NCBI RefSeq assembly: GCF_947331445.1
Contig: NZ_CAMZOG010000002.1
Coordinates: 51,011-115,010 of the forward strand
DNA: 64,000 nucleotides
From: Parendozoicomonas sp. Alg238-R29
GTDB taxonomy: Bacteria; Pseudomonadota; Gammaproteobacteria; Pseudomonadales; Endozoicomonadaceae
Reading direction: 5' to 3'
The first letter of the stretch is position 1; each line of letters opens with the position of its first letter. Below the pieces are notes generated by a model. That model was not told the DNA's origin and did no database searches. It saw nothing but the letters and a program-made list of their open reading frames with translations. Positions 34,189 to 43,969 of this stretch are shown piece by piece. The translations under genes were made by a program, and so were the position numbers.

Positions 34189-34226
34189 GCATGGTTTCGG
34201 AAATATCCCGAAGCCATGCTTTCCTC
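34189..34226 (+). terminator. Terminator after htpX
   Basis: GCATGGTTTCGG pairs with CCGAAGCCATGC (12 bp, one GU pair) around a 7-base loop, then TTTCCTCT, starting about 10 bp after the stop. Confidence 0.75.
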
Positions 34227-34453
34227 TAAACCGTTGTTGATACCGTTGTTGATTGCTCCCAGATACTTACCGTTTCCTGAATGCTTGCAGATCATAAACA
34301 AGGAGAGGTTCTGATGGGGTTTGATAACATGTACACATAATTCCTGTGACCTATTGCTCAATAAACCACTTAATAAACCACTGAGAGTGCAATTGTTCAG
34401 ATAGGGTGCGGTTAATGTGGATAACAGAGGGGTTAGCCCCCCTGAGCAGATAC

Positions 34454-35596
34454 TTACAGCGCACTGACCGGATAAAGCACTGCATCCCGGTAGCCGGTCA
34501 TGACCTTCAAAGTTCCGGATAATTCTGCATCCAGTTCTGGATCACCAGAATCCAGCAACAACGGTCGTCCTTCCAGGGCTTTGATCTTGGTTTTGGTAGC
34601 AATGACCAGCAAACCATCACGCCCTTCCCGCTCCAATACGGTGCGAATAACTTTCGGGCTCAATTGCTGGTTCCCACGCCCCAGTACATGCCCCTGACCG
34701 CCAATTACGGTCACCATAATCAACACCGGCCCATCGTGATGGCGCAACACTTCAAGAATACCTTCTTCACGGACATCATCCGCAAGACATTCATCATCCC
34801 GGAACAAATCAACACCCAGCAAAGTGCTGTCGTGCCCCAGACATTCCATTACACCTCGCGTAGTCGAACCCGGGCCAGCAATAATCAGTGTGCCGTCGTC
34901 TAACTGTTCCCGCAGATCATCGGCAACATCCTGCAGCACCAGCTCTTCAACTTCCCGACCGCCTTGCTTTACGTTTTGCAGAAACTGACCGGCTTCCGGC
35001 ACCAGCATTTCGCCATAATGGCGGGCGCGCACACGCCCTTCTCGAAACGCTTGCTCGTCAATATCCCTTACATCACGATTGCGGATATCGGTCATTTCAC
35101 CGGTGATTAAACCTTTCAGAACTTCACCAGCAGCAGAAGGGGTCACCGCATAAACCGCAGAATGAATTTTGACTCCGGCAGGAATCCCGAGAACTGGCTG
35201 CCCTTCCGGTACGTTGTCGCAGATATTTCTGGCGGTGCCATCACCACCAGCAAACAGAATCAGATCAACCTTGCGCTCAGACAAGCAGTGAACAGCAGCA
35301 ATGGTATCCTCTGCAGAACTCTGTTCACTTTCTATACTGCCAACAACCTGAAACGAGAACCCCATCGCCTTGAGAAGGTTTTCTCCCATTGGGCCAGACC
35401 AGGCTAAAAACTCAATGTGTTCTTTATACGGAAGCAGCTTTTCCAGCGCCGTTTGGGCGCGCTTTTCGGCTTTAGGGACAGCTCCCATAGCCAGCGCTTT
35501 AGTAACGGTGTCTTCCCCGTCACTGCCTTTCAATCCTACGGAGCCACCGATACCGGCGAGAGGGTTAATAATCAGCCCAATGGTTAACTGCGTCAT
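34454..35596 (-). CDS. ATP-NAD kinase family protein
   Basis: The 380-residue product belongs to the ATP-NAD kinase superfamily. GGDGTARNI (near residue 116) is the catalytic glycine-rich motif, and the beginning LTIGLIINPLAGIGG is typical of the long ATP-NAD kinase-like branch. It is about 90 residues longer than the main NAD kinase (NadK). Conserved stretches IPAGVKIHSAVYAVTP and GPGSTTRG follow. Phosphorylation of NAD or of a small molecule (lipid kinase-like folds) is possible. Its ATG overlaps the pdxB stop (ATGA, 4 bp), indicating translational coupling. Symbol not assigned because family members differ. Confidence 0.8.
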   Translation of the reverse strand: MTQLTIGLIINPLAGIGGSVGLKGSDGEDTVTKALAMGAVPKAEKRAQTALEKLLPYKEHIEFLAWSGPMGENLLKAMGFSFQVVGSIESEQSSAEDTIAAVHCLSERKVDLILFAGGDGTARNICDNVPEGQPVLGIPAGVKIHSAVYAVTPSAAGEVLKGLITGEMTDIRNRDVRDIDEQAFREGRVRARHYGEMLVPEAGQFLQNVKQGGREVEELVLQDVADDLREQLDDGTLIIAGPGSTTRGVMECLGHDSTLLGVDLFRDDECLADDVREEGILEVLRHHDGPVLIMVTVIGGQGHVLGRGNQQLSPKVIRTVLEREGRDGLLVIATKTKIKALEGRPLLLDSGDPELDAELSGTLKVMTGYRDAVLYPVSAL

Positions 35597-36780
35597 CGGT
35601 TGCCTGCGCTGCTTTTGGAAGAATTGTTATTGTAAGAGTTGTCGTTAATAGAGAAGCCGTAACCAGCAAGGTACTCACGAACCTCTGGCGAGCAGTCTTC
35701 CAGTTCAAGGCACAAGGTGCTGAACTCTCTACGGCGGGGATAATGGCGGCGCAGCAGATCAAATTCCCTGGCAATATTTTCAGGATGGCGAGCCACTGCC
35801 CTGCGTAAACGCATATCATCCCGGCGAATATCGTAAACCATGCGAATAGTGGCAGCCGACGCTTCCTGATGATTATCGCTGGCAATAGTCAGAGATTGCA
35901 GTAAAGGTGCCGGATTCACTTCATCGTATTTCACATCTTCACGACGATTCAAAAACTCACAGGCAGCTTGATAGATCATTGCTGTGCCGCGAACTTTGCC
36001 ATCCACACTGTAACCAGCAATATGAGGTGTACCGAGTGTTACCAAATCCAGAAGTTCCGGATCAATAGAAGGTTCGCTTTCCCAAACATCAAGCACCGCT
36101 GTTAAAGAATGAGTTTCTTTTAAAAGCGACTTCAGCGCGGCATTGTCTACAACTTCTCCGCGCCCGGCATTAATCAAAATGCCATTGCCGGCATTCTCTG
36201 AGAAATAACGAAGCCGCTTATCATTTAACAGATGAAATGTTGGGTGCTGGCAGTTACGGGTATAAGGCGTGTGCAGAGAAAGGATATCAACCTTTTCAAT
36301 CAGCTCGTCAATCTCGGTGTTATCAGGAGCGTCTTTGAAAGGGTCACAGTTGAGGCAGTTAACGCCCAAGGCCGTCAGACGTTGATACAGGCGGCTCCCC
36401 ACCTGCCCGTAACCAACAATACCAACGGTTTTATCTTGAAGGTGAAAACCCTGCTCCTCCATCAAAGTATCCAGAGCCGCCATCACATAATCCACTACGG
36501 CCTCGGCATTACACCCCGCAGCCGAGGAAAAACCAATGTTATTTTCCCGAAGCCAATCTTTGTCCACATGATCTGTTCCACTCGTGGCTGTGGCGACAAA
36601 CTTAACCGAGCTTCCAGAGAGCAGCTGCTCATTCACTTTTGTAACAGAACGAACAAGGAGAAGGTCAGCATCTCTCACATCAGCAGCAGTCATGGTGCGC
36701 CCATGACAGGACACAATGTCACCAAAACCACCAAAGAAGCTGGTTAAAAGGGGAATATTTTCATCGGCAACGATTTTCAT
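35593..36780 (-). CDS. pdxB: Erythronate-4-phosphate dehydrogenase
   Basis: PdxB oxidises 4-phosphoerythronate in pyridoxal phosphate biosynthesis. The 395-residue product begins MKIVADENIPLLTSFFGGFG. It has the dehydrogenase NAD loop VGIVGYGQVGSRL, RSVTKVNEQLL, TSGTDHVD, NAGRGEVVD and HIAGYSVDGKVRG with catalytic-site His. The C-terminal dimerisation domain is complete, with a 25-residue Asn/Ser-rich tail. The ATG is at 36780; the ATP-NAD kinase gene overlaps its stop. PLP-dependent enzymes (avtA, alaA, the barrel enzyme) are nearby, but this is probably coincidence. Confidence 0.95.
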   Translation of the reverse strand: MKIVADENIPLLTSFFGGFGDIVSCHGRTMTAADVRDADLLLVRSVTKVNEQLLSGSSVKFVATATSGTDHVDKDWLRENNIGFSSAAGCNAEAVVDYVMAALDTLMEEQGFHLQDKTVGIVGYGQVGSRLYQRLTALGVNCLNCDPFKDAPDNTEIDELIEKVDILSLHTPYTRNCQHPTFHLLNDKRLRYFSENAGNGILINAGRGEVVDNAALKSLLKETHSLTAVLDVWESEPSIDPELLDLVTLGTPHIAGYSVDGKVRGTAMIYQAACEFLNRREDVKYDEVNPAPLLQSLTIASDNHQEASAATIRMVYDIRRDDMRLRRAVARHPENIAREFDLLRRHYPRRREFSTLCLELEDCSPEVREYLAGYGFSINDNSYNNNSSKSSAGNR

Positions 36781-36874
36781 CAGCGTCCGTGGTTACTCCA
36801 CACAATACGATTGAGAACAGAATGTTATAATGCCGAGCGTTATACCAGCAATTCGGAAACATGACATCTTATCC

Positions 36875-37429
36875 ATGCTCACTACACCTGATAACAGTGT
36901 TTATAACCATAACGATCTGATCACCCTGTTTAATCAGTGCTTTTACCGTGATTATCACACAACTCTGTCTGCACATGCCGAAGAGCCTTTGTATACACCG
37001 GCCACACCTGATCAGCCAGCCAGAATTCACTTTACCCGGGATTATTTCGCCAGCGCCCTTCATGAGATTGCCCACTGGTGTATTGCCGGTGAATACCGGC
37101 GCACTCTGGAAGATTACGGTTACTGGTATGAGCCGGATGGCCGTACAGAAGAGCAACAGGCATTGTTTGAATCTGTGGAAATCGAGCCCCAGGCTTTAGA
37201 ATGGATTTTCTCTCTGTGCTGCAACGCTCCTTTCCGAATCAGTGCAGACAACCTCAATAGCACCATAGGAGCCAGTGAATCATTCAAAAGAAATGTTTAT
37301 AACAAAGCAGTGGAGTATCTGGAGAATGGCTTGCCGGAACGGCCTCAGCATTTTGCCAAAGCACTGTCCCGACACTTTAGAGAAGATACATCACCTGCTG
37401 CCAGCGAGCTTGATCCAGCCACTCTTTAA
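36875..37429 (+). CDS. epmC: Elongation factor P hydroxylase
   Basis: EpmC hydroxylates the modified lysine of elongation factor P after EpmA/EpmB action. The 184-residue product matches the E. coli length (182). Key motifs: LYTPATPDQPARIHFTRDYF, SALHEIAHWCIAGEYRR (HExxHWC-like metal site), DYGYWYEPDGR and EPQALEWIF. An in-frame ATG at 36830 would add 15 residues without family similarity, so the start at 36875 is chosen. It is divergent from pdxB, and the stop is only 6 bp from that of the DASS transporter gene (convergent). Confidence 0.9.
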   Translation: MLTTPDNSVYNHNDLITLFNQCFYRDYHTTLSAHAEEPLYTPATPDQPARIHFTRDYFASALHEIAHWCIAGEYRRTLEDYGYWYEPDGRTEEQQALFESVEIEPQALEWIFSLCCNAPFRISADNLNSTIGASESFKRNVYNKAVEYLENGLPERPQHFAKALSRHFREDTSPAASELDPATL

Positions 37430-37435
37430 ATGATG

Positions 37436-38914
37436 TTACGCCAGAGCAAAGCCTGCCAGCCAGTAAGCAAGCAAACCAATAATCATAATCCCCATCAGAT
37501 TCAGAATCAGGCCGCTTCTCAGCATCTGGCGAATGGTAATCATGCCTGACCCAAACACTATGGCATTAGGTGGTGTTGCCACCGGTAACATAAAGGCACA
37601 GCTGGCGGCCAGTGTTGCGGGAATGGCCAGCATCGCGGGAGGAATCCCCAAAGACAATGCCAAAGCTCCCAAAGGTGGAAGAAATGCCGCAGTCGTTGCA
37701 GCATTACTGGTAATCTCGGTTAAGAAAATAATCACCGTAACAACCAAGATCACAGCTAACAGCTCTGTCCCCCCGGGGATTGAGGAAAACAGGCTGGCTG
37801 TCCAGCCTGCCAGACCACTCTTCTGAATCATTGCCGCAATACTCAAGCCACCACCAAATAACAGCAAAATGTCCCAGGGCAGCTTCTTCATAGCCCCCCA
37901 GTTCATCACAAATTCCAGCTTGCGAAGATTTACTGGCAACAGGAACAGGGTAATGCCGGCCATCAGTGCAATAAGGGTGTCGGAGATCGGCAACCAAGGC
38001 AGCATGTCTACCAACAAAGGCCGAAACAACCAGCAAATGGCGGCCAAAGAGAAGACAGAAGCCACCATTTTCTCACCACGGCCCAAGCCTCCAAGATCAC
38101 TCAATTCTTTGGCTAGTTCCTGATGAACCTTGTCACTGCTGACTGACTCAAGCTGATAGCCACCTTTACTTAGCCACCAGCCGGTAAAGATCAACATTAA
38201 TACAGAGATTGGCAGGCCAATCATCAGCCATTGAGCGAAACCAATTTTCAAGCCGTACTGTTCTTCTAGAAATGCGACCATCAAGGCATTGGGGGGAGTT
38301 CCTATCAGTGTGGCCATGCCACCAATGGAAGCACCGTAGGCAATAGCCAGAAGCAAGGCATTAGAGAATCCTGCCTTCCCTTGCCCTTCTTCCCGCAACA
38401 TATGAATCACGGAAACACCGATGGGCAACATCATCACTGCCGTTGCGGTATTACTGACCCACATACTGAGCAGAGCCGTAGCCAGCATAAAACCGATCAC
38501 CAACCTTTGTTCGCCCGTTCCCACCTTAAGCATGATGTGAATAGCTATACGCCGGTGCAGCCCCCAGCGCTCCATAGCCAACCCCAGCATGAATCCACCG
38601 AGGTAGAGGAAAATAACCGGATGTGCATAGGGCGCAGCCACAGTGTCCAGCTTGCCAAGCCCTAAAAGCGGCCCCATGACCAGAGGAAGAAGTGCGGTGA
38701 TGGCAATGGGCATAATTTCCAGAGACCACCAGACCGCCATCATCAAAGCCAGGCCAGAACAGCGCCAGGCCATATCAGACATGCCTTCCGGGGCATCCAC
38801 AAACAAAGGAAGTAACAGAAGTACCCAGCCAGCGACAAAGCCGACTCGCCAGAGTCTATGGTTTTTCTCTTCTGACAGCTCTGAAGCGACCTGTTGTTCT
38901 GAATTTAAGCTCAC
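37436..38914 (-). CDS. DASS/SLC13-type sodium-coupled anion transporter
   Basis: This 492-residue inner-membrane protein has about 11-12 membrane helices. The two SN(T/A)-type signature loops of the divalent anion:Na+ symporter family are present: SMWVSNTATAVMMLP and TEITSNAATTAAFLPP. Each is followed by a helix ending in a Pro-rich loop (GTPPNA; ATPPNAIVFGSG). The substrate is probably a C4-dicarboxylate or related anion, coupled to Na+. The motif repeat (GxxTP-PNA) shows the inverted two-fold design of the family. It is convergent with epmC and divergent from norM. Confidence 0.88.
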   Translation of the reverse strand: MSLNSEQQVASELSEEKNHRLWRVGFVAGWVLLLLPLFVDAPEGMSDMAWRCSGLALMMAVWWSLEIMPIAITALLPLVMGPLLGLGKLDTVAAPYAHPVIFLYLGGFMLGLAMERWGLHRRIAIHIMLKVGTGEQRLVIGFMLATALLSMWVSNTATAVMMLPIGVSVIHMLREEGQGKAGFSNALLLAIAYGASIGGMATLIGTPPNALMVAFLEEQYGLKIGFAQWLMIGLPISVLMLIFTGWWLSKGGYQLESVSSDKVHQELAKELSDLGGLGRGEKMVASVFSLAAICWLFRPLLVDMLPWLPISDTLIALMAGITLFLLPVNLRKLEFVMNWGAMKKLPWDILLLFGGGLSIAAMIQKSGLAGWTASLFSSIPGGTELLAVILVVTVIIFLTEITSNAATTAAFLPPLGALALSLGIPPAMLAIPATLAASCAFMLPVATPPNAIVFGSGMITIRQMLRSGLILNLMGIMIIGLLAYWLAGFALA

Positions 38915-39022
38915 AAGGGTATCCCGCCATTCTCTTATAGAGAAATATCGTCCTCCTCTCGGTATCCATAACTGCAGGCCTCAAAGATACAGAACAAATA
39001 CAAAAGACTTCGGGCTCTTGAC

Positions 39023-39057
39023 GGGATAAAATGCCCACGATCCGAAAGGTTTATCCC
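39023..39057. promoter_or_regulatory. Inverted repeat GGGATAAA ... TTTATCCC upstream of norM
   Basis: An 8-base perfect inverted repeat with a 19-base spacer, 66-100 bp before the norM start, in the gap shared with the DASS transporter gene. Nearby CTTGAC could be a -35 region. A regulator site or RNA hairpin are both possible. Confidence 0.4.
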
Positions 39058-39122
39058 ACGGCTGCCTCCCTTCGCCATATCGCCCTAACCCCGGCAAACC
39101 GTGCAGATACAACTCACAATTA

Positions 39123-40532
39123 ATGAATAAAGCTCAATCTTATTTGCCTCGCTTTTTTACAGAGGCCAGAGCCCTTCTTGCTCTTTCCATGCCGATCATC
39201 ATTTCCCAGCTTGCTATCCAGGGGATGAGTTTTGTAGATACCTCTATGGCCGGGCAGGCCAGTGCCAGAGACCTGGCCGCTATTGCTGTGGCCGCCAGCC
39301 TTTGGATGCCAGTTAACCTGCTGATGCGCGGAACCCTGATGGCTCTCACCCCTATAGTGGCTCACCACCGGGGAGCAGGAACGGAACAAAGAATCCCTGC
39401 TGATCTTAGCCAGACACTCTGGATTGCCCTTTTTTCCAGTGTCATTCTTATTGTTTACCTGAATATCGCAGGACACATCCTCTCATTTATGGATGTTGAC
39501 TCGGCAATTATCCCTATTGCTACCGGTTATCTGTATGCGCTGTCGTTTGGTGTACCCGGCATTGCTATCTATTTCACCCTCAACAGCCTGTGTGAAGGGA
39601 TGGGCAATACCCGCGCTCCGATGGTGGTAGCTATCGCCGGATTATTGGTGAACGTTCCAGTGAACTACGTGTTGATTTACGGAAAGTTGGGATTACCCGC
39701 GTTAGGTGCTGTTGGTTGTGGCTGGGCAACAAGCCTGGTGTACTGTGTGATGTCGCTGCTTATGATTCTCTATCTCAAAAGTCACCACCGCTACACAAAC
39801 CTGTTGCCTGCAGGCAATCAGTTGAAAATGATTGGCCACCGAATTGGTGAACAGCTAAAACTGGGGATTCCAATTGGTATCACTATTTTTATTGAAGGCA
39901 GCATCTTCGCCATCATCGCTTTGTTGATTGGTCAGCTGGGTGCTACCGCCGTCGCTGCTCACCAGATTGCCCTGAACTTTTCAGGTTTAACCTTTATGGT
40001 GCCACTCAGTATTTCTTTCGGTATCACCATCCGCGTAGGACATGCTATTGGAGCCAATAATCTCAGTGAAGCCAAGCTAAGAACTCTAAGCGGAACAATT
40101 CTCGGAATAATGTTCGCAACAATCACAGCTGTGTGTATTTTGCTGTTCCCGGAAGCCATTATTCGCGTTTACACAACAGACCCTGTTGTTGCCCAGGGTG
40201 CAGCCCTTCTGCTGGTTTATGCGGCCGTTTACCAGATTTCCGATTCCCTACAAGCTTCTGCTAATGGCGCACTACGAGGATTTAAAGATACCAGGACACC
40301 TATGATTCTGGTAAGTATCGCTTACTGGCTGATTGGCTTACCCATTGGCTACATCCTGGGATTAACCAGCATCATTACTCAACCTATGGGCTCAGCAGGA
40401 TTCTGGATCGGACTAGTTAGCGGCTTAACCGCTGCAGCTATTTTCCTTGGCACGCGCCTTTTGATTGTTATCAAACGTACAGAACAACACTCTGTCACAT
40501 TAATGTCTTCAAGTTATAAAGCATCAACTTAA
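39123..40532 (+). CDS. norM: MATE-family multidrug exporter, NorM type
   Basis: The 469-residue product has about 12 helices in two six-helix halves. PIIISQLAIQGMSFVDTSMAG is the usual first-helix signature, and the second half begins with LGIPIGITIFIEG and QLGATAVAAHQIALN. Typical NorM antiporters use Na+ or H+ to expel cationic drugs. The ATG at 39123 follows a weak site. A second MATE gene lies at 44269-45618, of the DinF branch. Function in general toxicity defence or host-metabolite export is likely; substrates are not predictable. Confidence 0.92.
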   Translation: MNKAQSYLPRFFTEARALLALSMPIIISQLAIQGMSFVDTSMAGQASARDLAAIAVAASLWMPVNLLMRGTLMALTPIVAHHRGAGTEQRIPADLSQTLWIALFSSVILIVYLNIAGHILSFMDVDSAIIPIATGYLYALSFGVPGIAIYFTLNSLCEGMGNTRAPMVVAIAGLLVNVPVNYVLIYGKLGLPALGAVGCGWATSLVYCVMSLLMILYLKSHHRYTNLLPAGNQLKMIGHRIGEQLKLGIPIGITIFIEGSIFAIIALLIGQLGATAVAAHQIALNFSGLTFMVPLSISFGITIRVGHAIGANNLSEAKLRTLSGTILGIMFATITAVCILLFPEAIIRVYTTDPVVAQGAALLLVYAAVYQISDSLQASANGALRGFKDTRTPMILVSIAYWLIGLPIGYILGLTSIITQPMGSAGFWIGLVSGLTAAAIFLGTRLLIVIKRTEQHSVTLMSSSYKAST

Positions 40533-40604
40533 GTTAACGACTAGATTGAAAAGATCAGGAAAAGGATTTTCCTGCTTTTACAGCGGTGTTCACAAGGATG
40601 TGGC

Positions 40605-41387
40605 ATGTCTGATCGATTTAGCGAGAAAAGTCGTAATAACAAAAACCGTAAAGAAAATACCTCGGCACCACTCAAGCCTGAGTCTGAGCCCGATAATGTG
40701 GTTGATATCTTCACCCGAAAAAAGGTGATTGATAACAACACCAATCGCATTGTACGAATGGCTCCTGAGCTAGATGGTCTGGAAATGCTTTACAGCAACG
40801 ACGCCAACAAAGATAAAATGTTCAGCATGAAAATACTGTGCTGGGCGCTGCGACAGAATGGCCAGGTTGATGCCATGGTGCCTTGGCTAAGCAGGCTGGT
40901 TCCGGCGCAGGATTTGAAAGATCCTCTGAACGGACACTGGGAAGGTTATTACGATAATAAACTTGAGCGGTTGTTCTACGAGCCTCCTGTTCATAAGGTT
41001 GTTGAGCTGGAAGGTGCTGTGACCTATTTCCAGAGCCTGGAAGAAAGAATGGAGAGAGTGGGAGCAGAAGGTAATGAAGAGCCTGAGATTATTCAGGAAA
41101 TTCCTGATAATATTGGCACACATGCAGTGCTGACCGGAAACTCTTTCCACACCATCACCCTCACCCAAATCACCAGCTGGCGTTTAATGGATGATGGAAC
41201 AATTCAGGCCATGATTGCGGATACGGACAAAATTGACAACACCCCTGTGCTGCCGGGAGACGAATGCTTGTATCCAGTTCAGAAAAACAGTGATTTCAAA
41301 TACTTCTTCCACCATATTATCGCCAATAAGATCAAAGCTGGGGATCCCGAAGCCGTAGCTGCGTTTTCGCGCTTGTTGGATCAGTAG
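40605..41387 (+). CDS. Unknown soluble protein, 260 residues
   Basis: I do not recognise this family. It starts MSDRFSEKSRNNKNRKENTS, a basic disordered N-terminus of about 50 residues (with VVDIFTRKKVIDN at about 33-45). Mixed helix-strand sequence follows, including two similar WxxxxVP-like stretches and a ELEGAVTYFQSLEERMERVG helix. There is no signal peptide or membrane segment. AAGGATGTGGC is a good ribosome-binding site. The last 56 bp overlap the 3' end of the convergent gene at 41332-43494; one or both could have an altered C-terminus. Confidence 0.7.
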   Translation: MSDRFSEKSRNNKNRKENTSAPLKPESEPDNVVDIFTRKKVIDNNTNRIVRMAPELDGLEMLYSNDANKDKMFSMKILCWALRQNGQVDAMVPWLSRLVPAQDLKDPLNGHWEGYYDNKLERLFYEPPVHKVVELEGAVTYFQSLEERMERVGAEGNEEPEIIQEIPDNIGTHAVLTGNSFHTITLTQITSWRLMDDGTIQAMIADTDKIDNTPVLPGDECLYPVQKNSDFKYFFHHIIANKIKAGDPEAVAAFSRLLDQ

Positions 41388-43494
41388 CTGTGTCCGAAAG
41401 CCGTTGCCAGCGACTACTTGTATGCCCCTCAGCCCCCCCGGGAACGTACCTAGAACGCGACGCATATGAGCGGATGTCGCGCACACGGGTAAGACTGCGA
41501 TACCCTTGAATAGTCTCTGTGACAGAGTTTGAGCCTGAAATATGAAATGCCATTCTTGTCGCGAGACCCCAACTGTTTGCTTTGTCCAACGGAGAAGGCA
41601 GCTTCCTTTTGAAAACATCGAATTGAAGCAATGGCGTATCGCTTAACGAGCCCAGCCGATGGGCAAAACAGTTCCAGCCACCGCACCATCCAGGCCTCAT
41701 ATTAATGCCTGTGGTGAACTTCGTTAGCGCAGCGCTCATATGGGCAACAGCACTCGTTTTATCTTGCTCTATAATGGATAGCGCCCAGTCTGACAGGCAT
41801 GCGCCATGATCAACGTACGTAGAATAGGCGCCGACACCAGCCAATGGCTCTATATATTGATACAGCTCACTCGCTAGCTCGAACTGTTTCAAATAAGTAA
41901 GATTCATTGCTCGTATCTTTAAACCTCTTAAACCTTTCCCCTGGTAAGTTTTCAGAACCTCTTCAGCCTTATCCCTGCTTCCAAGTGCTATATAGATTTG
42001 TGCCAAAATCACTTTGGCAGATTCGCAATTTTCCTCAGATATAGACATTTCCAAGCTGGGGATATTTTTCTCTAAATCTGAATTACTTATTGCTTTTTTG
42101 GCATAGAGGGCTAAATCAATTTCTGCCTGCACCATTCTCTTAGTCACAACCTTCCCTTGGTAAAGCTGGTATTTTTCGCATTCGTCCAGTGCCTGCTTAG
42201 CCTCCTCTATTCTTTCACGGCTTAACAGAATCCTGCTCAGTACTATCTGGCTCTTGGTAAGAAGATATTCTGCATACCCCTTGGATATGGACACCCCCCC
42301 TTTATTTTCGTCACTCAATTCTGTTATCAGGTTCTTAGCTACGACTTCATCATTATCTTTTTCTTCAATAAAAAATGCCTCAAGCCCCAAAACGCGCACA
42401 TGCAAGTACTGCATATATAAGCGATCTTTGGCTGTCTTAGACGTCACAGAGGAAAGGACTTTTTCAAATTCTTTAAGATTTTCAATTTCAGCTGTAACTT
42501 CAGCGCTAGAATTTTGTCGGCATCTTGCTTCCATCCCAATCCAGCTCATCCAGCACATCCAGCTATATGGAAAGATCGGGTCTTCAGTTTCCCAGACACG
42601 ACTCTTTAACAAGTCATCTTTGTTTACAAACCTTAGGATATGACTAATTTCTTCATATTCGGCAAGCTCTGCTGCATACTGAAAGGCACTGGCAAGAAAT
42701 CCCAGTTGATGTTTTTTTTCCATCAAATTGAAGGTGTCAGGTGCTTCATAAAAAACGTTCAACAGAAGCCTGAGTCGCTCAGGCATAGCCCTATTAGCGC
42801 GAATGCCAGAAAAATCTGCATGAAAGAGGTCTTTACTCATCTTATCCAGAGAGTAACCCAATTGTTTATCTATATAACCCTTCTGTCTAGTACTCATAAC
42901 AGCTTTATAAGGATACAAGTCACCACAACATTGAACCGCTTTTGAATACTGACTGGCATTGTTTAGCATTCTTATATATTTAATAAGAGCATGCAGAATT
43001 GGGGAAGCAGCTTTTCCCTTTAGACCTTTCTCAAGCTCTTGAAAAAGCTTATTGCATATTGACCCCAATTTCTCATCGAGCTTATCACACTGATCTACTG
43101 CCCTACAGAGCCCCTCTAACTCTTCTACCCTATCCTTTCCCAATGGATGAACAGCAGTACTACGCTGAGCATCTCGCTTTTCGACTCTTTCCCTTTCTCC
43201 AAGCGACCCTGCACTCAGGTATCTATCTTTATCTGATGTGGCTACCCTTCCAGAACCCAGCCCTGTGACAACTTCACAACTCCTGCGAGTTTGCCCTACA
43301 CCTACACCTACACCTACACCTACACCTACACCTACAACAGCTTTTTTTTGTGGTGGGCTTATGGTAAGTCCCGGAGTCCGCTTCTGATCAGCCGCCAAAG
43401 ATCCCCGACCTCTCCCCCGAGAACCAGATTGTAAATAATCCACTGGAGAAGAGGTCGGCAACAACGATGATTTCACTGATTTCACTGATTTCAT
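41332..43494 (-). CDS. Helical-repeat (TPR-like) protein with low-complexity N-terminus
   Basis: The 720-residue product has three parts. Residues 1-120 are disordered and basic, with a (Gly-Val)7 run from a GTAGGT hexamer repeat. Residues about 120-610 form many helical pairs with TPR-like features, for instance LAQIYIALGSRDKAEEVLKT and EAKQALDECEKYQLYQGK. The last 100 residues (RSRYVPGGAEGHTSSRW and after) are low complexity, and may be out of frame or recently acquired. No enzyme motif and no signal peptide is seen. A TPR scaffold or translocated effector-like protein is possible; neither can be shown. It is longer than the 3'-overlapping gene allows comfortably. Confidence 0.6.
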   Translation of the reverse strand: MKSVKSVKSSLLPTSSPVDYLQSGSRGRGRGSLAADQKRTPGLTISPPQKKAVVGVGVGVGVGVGVGQTRRSCEVVTGLGSGRVATSDKDRYLSAGSLGERERVEKRDAQRSTAVHPLGKDRVEELEGLCRAVDQCDKLDEKLGSICNKLFQELEKGLKGKAASPILHALIKYIRMLNNASQYSKAVQCCGDLYPYKAVMSTRQKGYIDKQLGYSLDKMSKDLFHADFSGIRANRAMPERLRLLLNVFYEAPDTFNLMEKKHQLGFLASAFQYAAELAEYEEISHILRFVNKDDLLKSRVWETEDPIFPYSWMCWMSWIGMEARCRQNSSAEVTAEIENLKEFEKVLSSVTSKTAKDRLYMQYLHVRVLGLEAFFIEEKDNDEVVAKNLITELSDENKGGVSISKGYAEYLLTKSQIVLSRILLSRERIEEAKQALDECEKYQLYQGKVVTKRMVQAEIDLALYAKKAISNSDLEKNIPSLEMSISEENCESAKVILAQIYIALGSRDKAEEVLKTYQGKGLRGLKIRAMNLTYLKQFELASELYQYIEPLAGVGAYSTYVDHGACLSDWALSIIEQDKTSAVAHMSAALTKFTTGINMRPGWCGGWNCFAHRLGSLSDTPLLQFDVFKRKLPSPLDKANSWGLATRMAFHISGSNSVTETIQGYRSLTRVRDIRSYASRSRYVPGGAEGHTSSRWQRLSDTATDPTSAKTQLRLRDPQL
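43295..43336 (-). repeat. Seven-copy hexanucleotide repeat inside the TPR-like gene
   Basis: CCTACA occurs seven times in a row on the plus strand (TGTAGG on the minus, coding strand, read as GTAGGT, Val-Gly). Slippage would change the protein by two residues per unit without a frameshift, so it could vary in length between strains. Confidence 0.9.
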
Positions 43495-43584
43495 AATGAC
43501 TCATCCTGCACATTAGCCTCACATTTTTTGTAAGACAGCAGAAATCAGCAATCTGTGCGTAAGCGGAACTGACAAGCCTGATAG

Positions 43585-43833
43585 CTAGAGGCCATCAAGC
43601 TGCTTTTTTCGAATATGGTAATAGAACCGATTATCCCGCTCTTCCTGGGTCAACAGGTCATGATCCAGAAAGTTACAAAACTTGGGAATATCCCGGCTGG
43701 TAGAGGGGTCGGTGGCAATGACCTCGACGATATCCCCCGCCGCCATATCCCGCACGACCTTGTGCAGCATCATTACAGGTTCAGGGCAGTTAAGGCCACA
43801 GGTATCGAGAGTACGGGAAATGCTATAGGTCAT
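43585..43833 (-). CDS. tusA: Sulfur carrier protein TusA
   Basis: TusA passes persulfide sulfur to TusD for tRNA 2-thiouridine synthesis. The 82-residue product (E. coli 81) has the persulfide Cys16 in [16 protein letters not shown]. An upstream in-frame ATG at 43893 would add 20 residues without similarity; I chose 43833. It is divergent from the small oxygenase-like gene. Confidence 0.92.
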   Translation of the reverse strand: MTYSISRTLDTCGLNCPEPVMMLHKVVRDMAAGDIVEVIATDPSTSRDIPKFCNFLDHDLLTQEERDNRFYYHIRKKQLDGL

Positions 43834-43969
43834 TACAAAAATACGCTTACACTTAAAAAATATTCGAAACGGGCGAAAATATTTTAGAGCCACTGAGCCC
43901 AGGAATAAAACCCCAACAGGCTCGATAGCCTAATCCGATCCAGAAACGACTTTGATAAGGACATACCCC

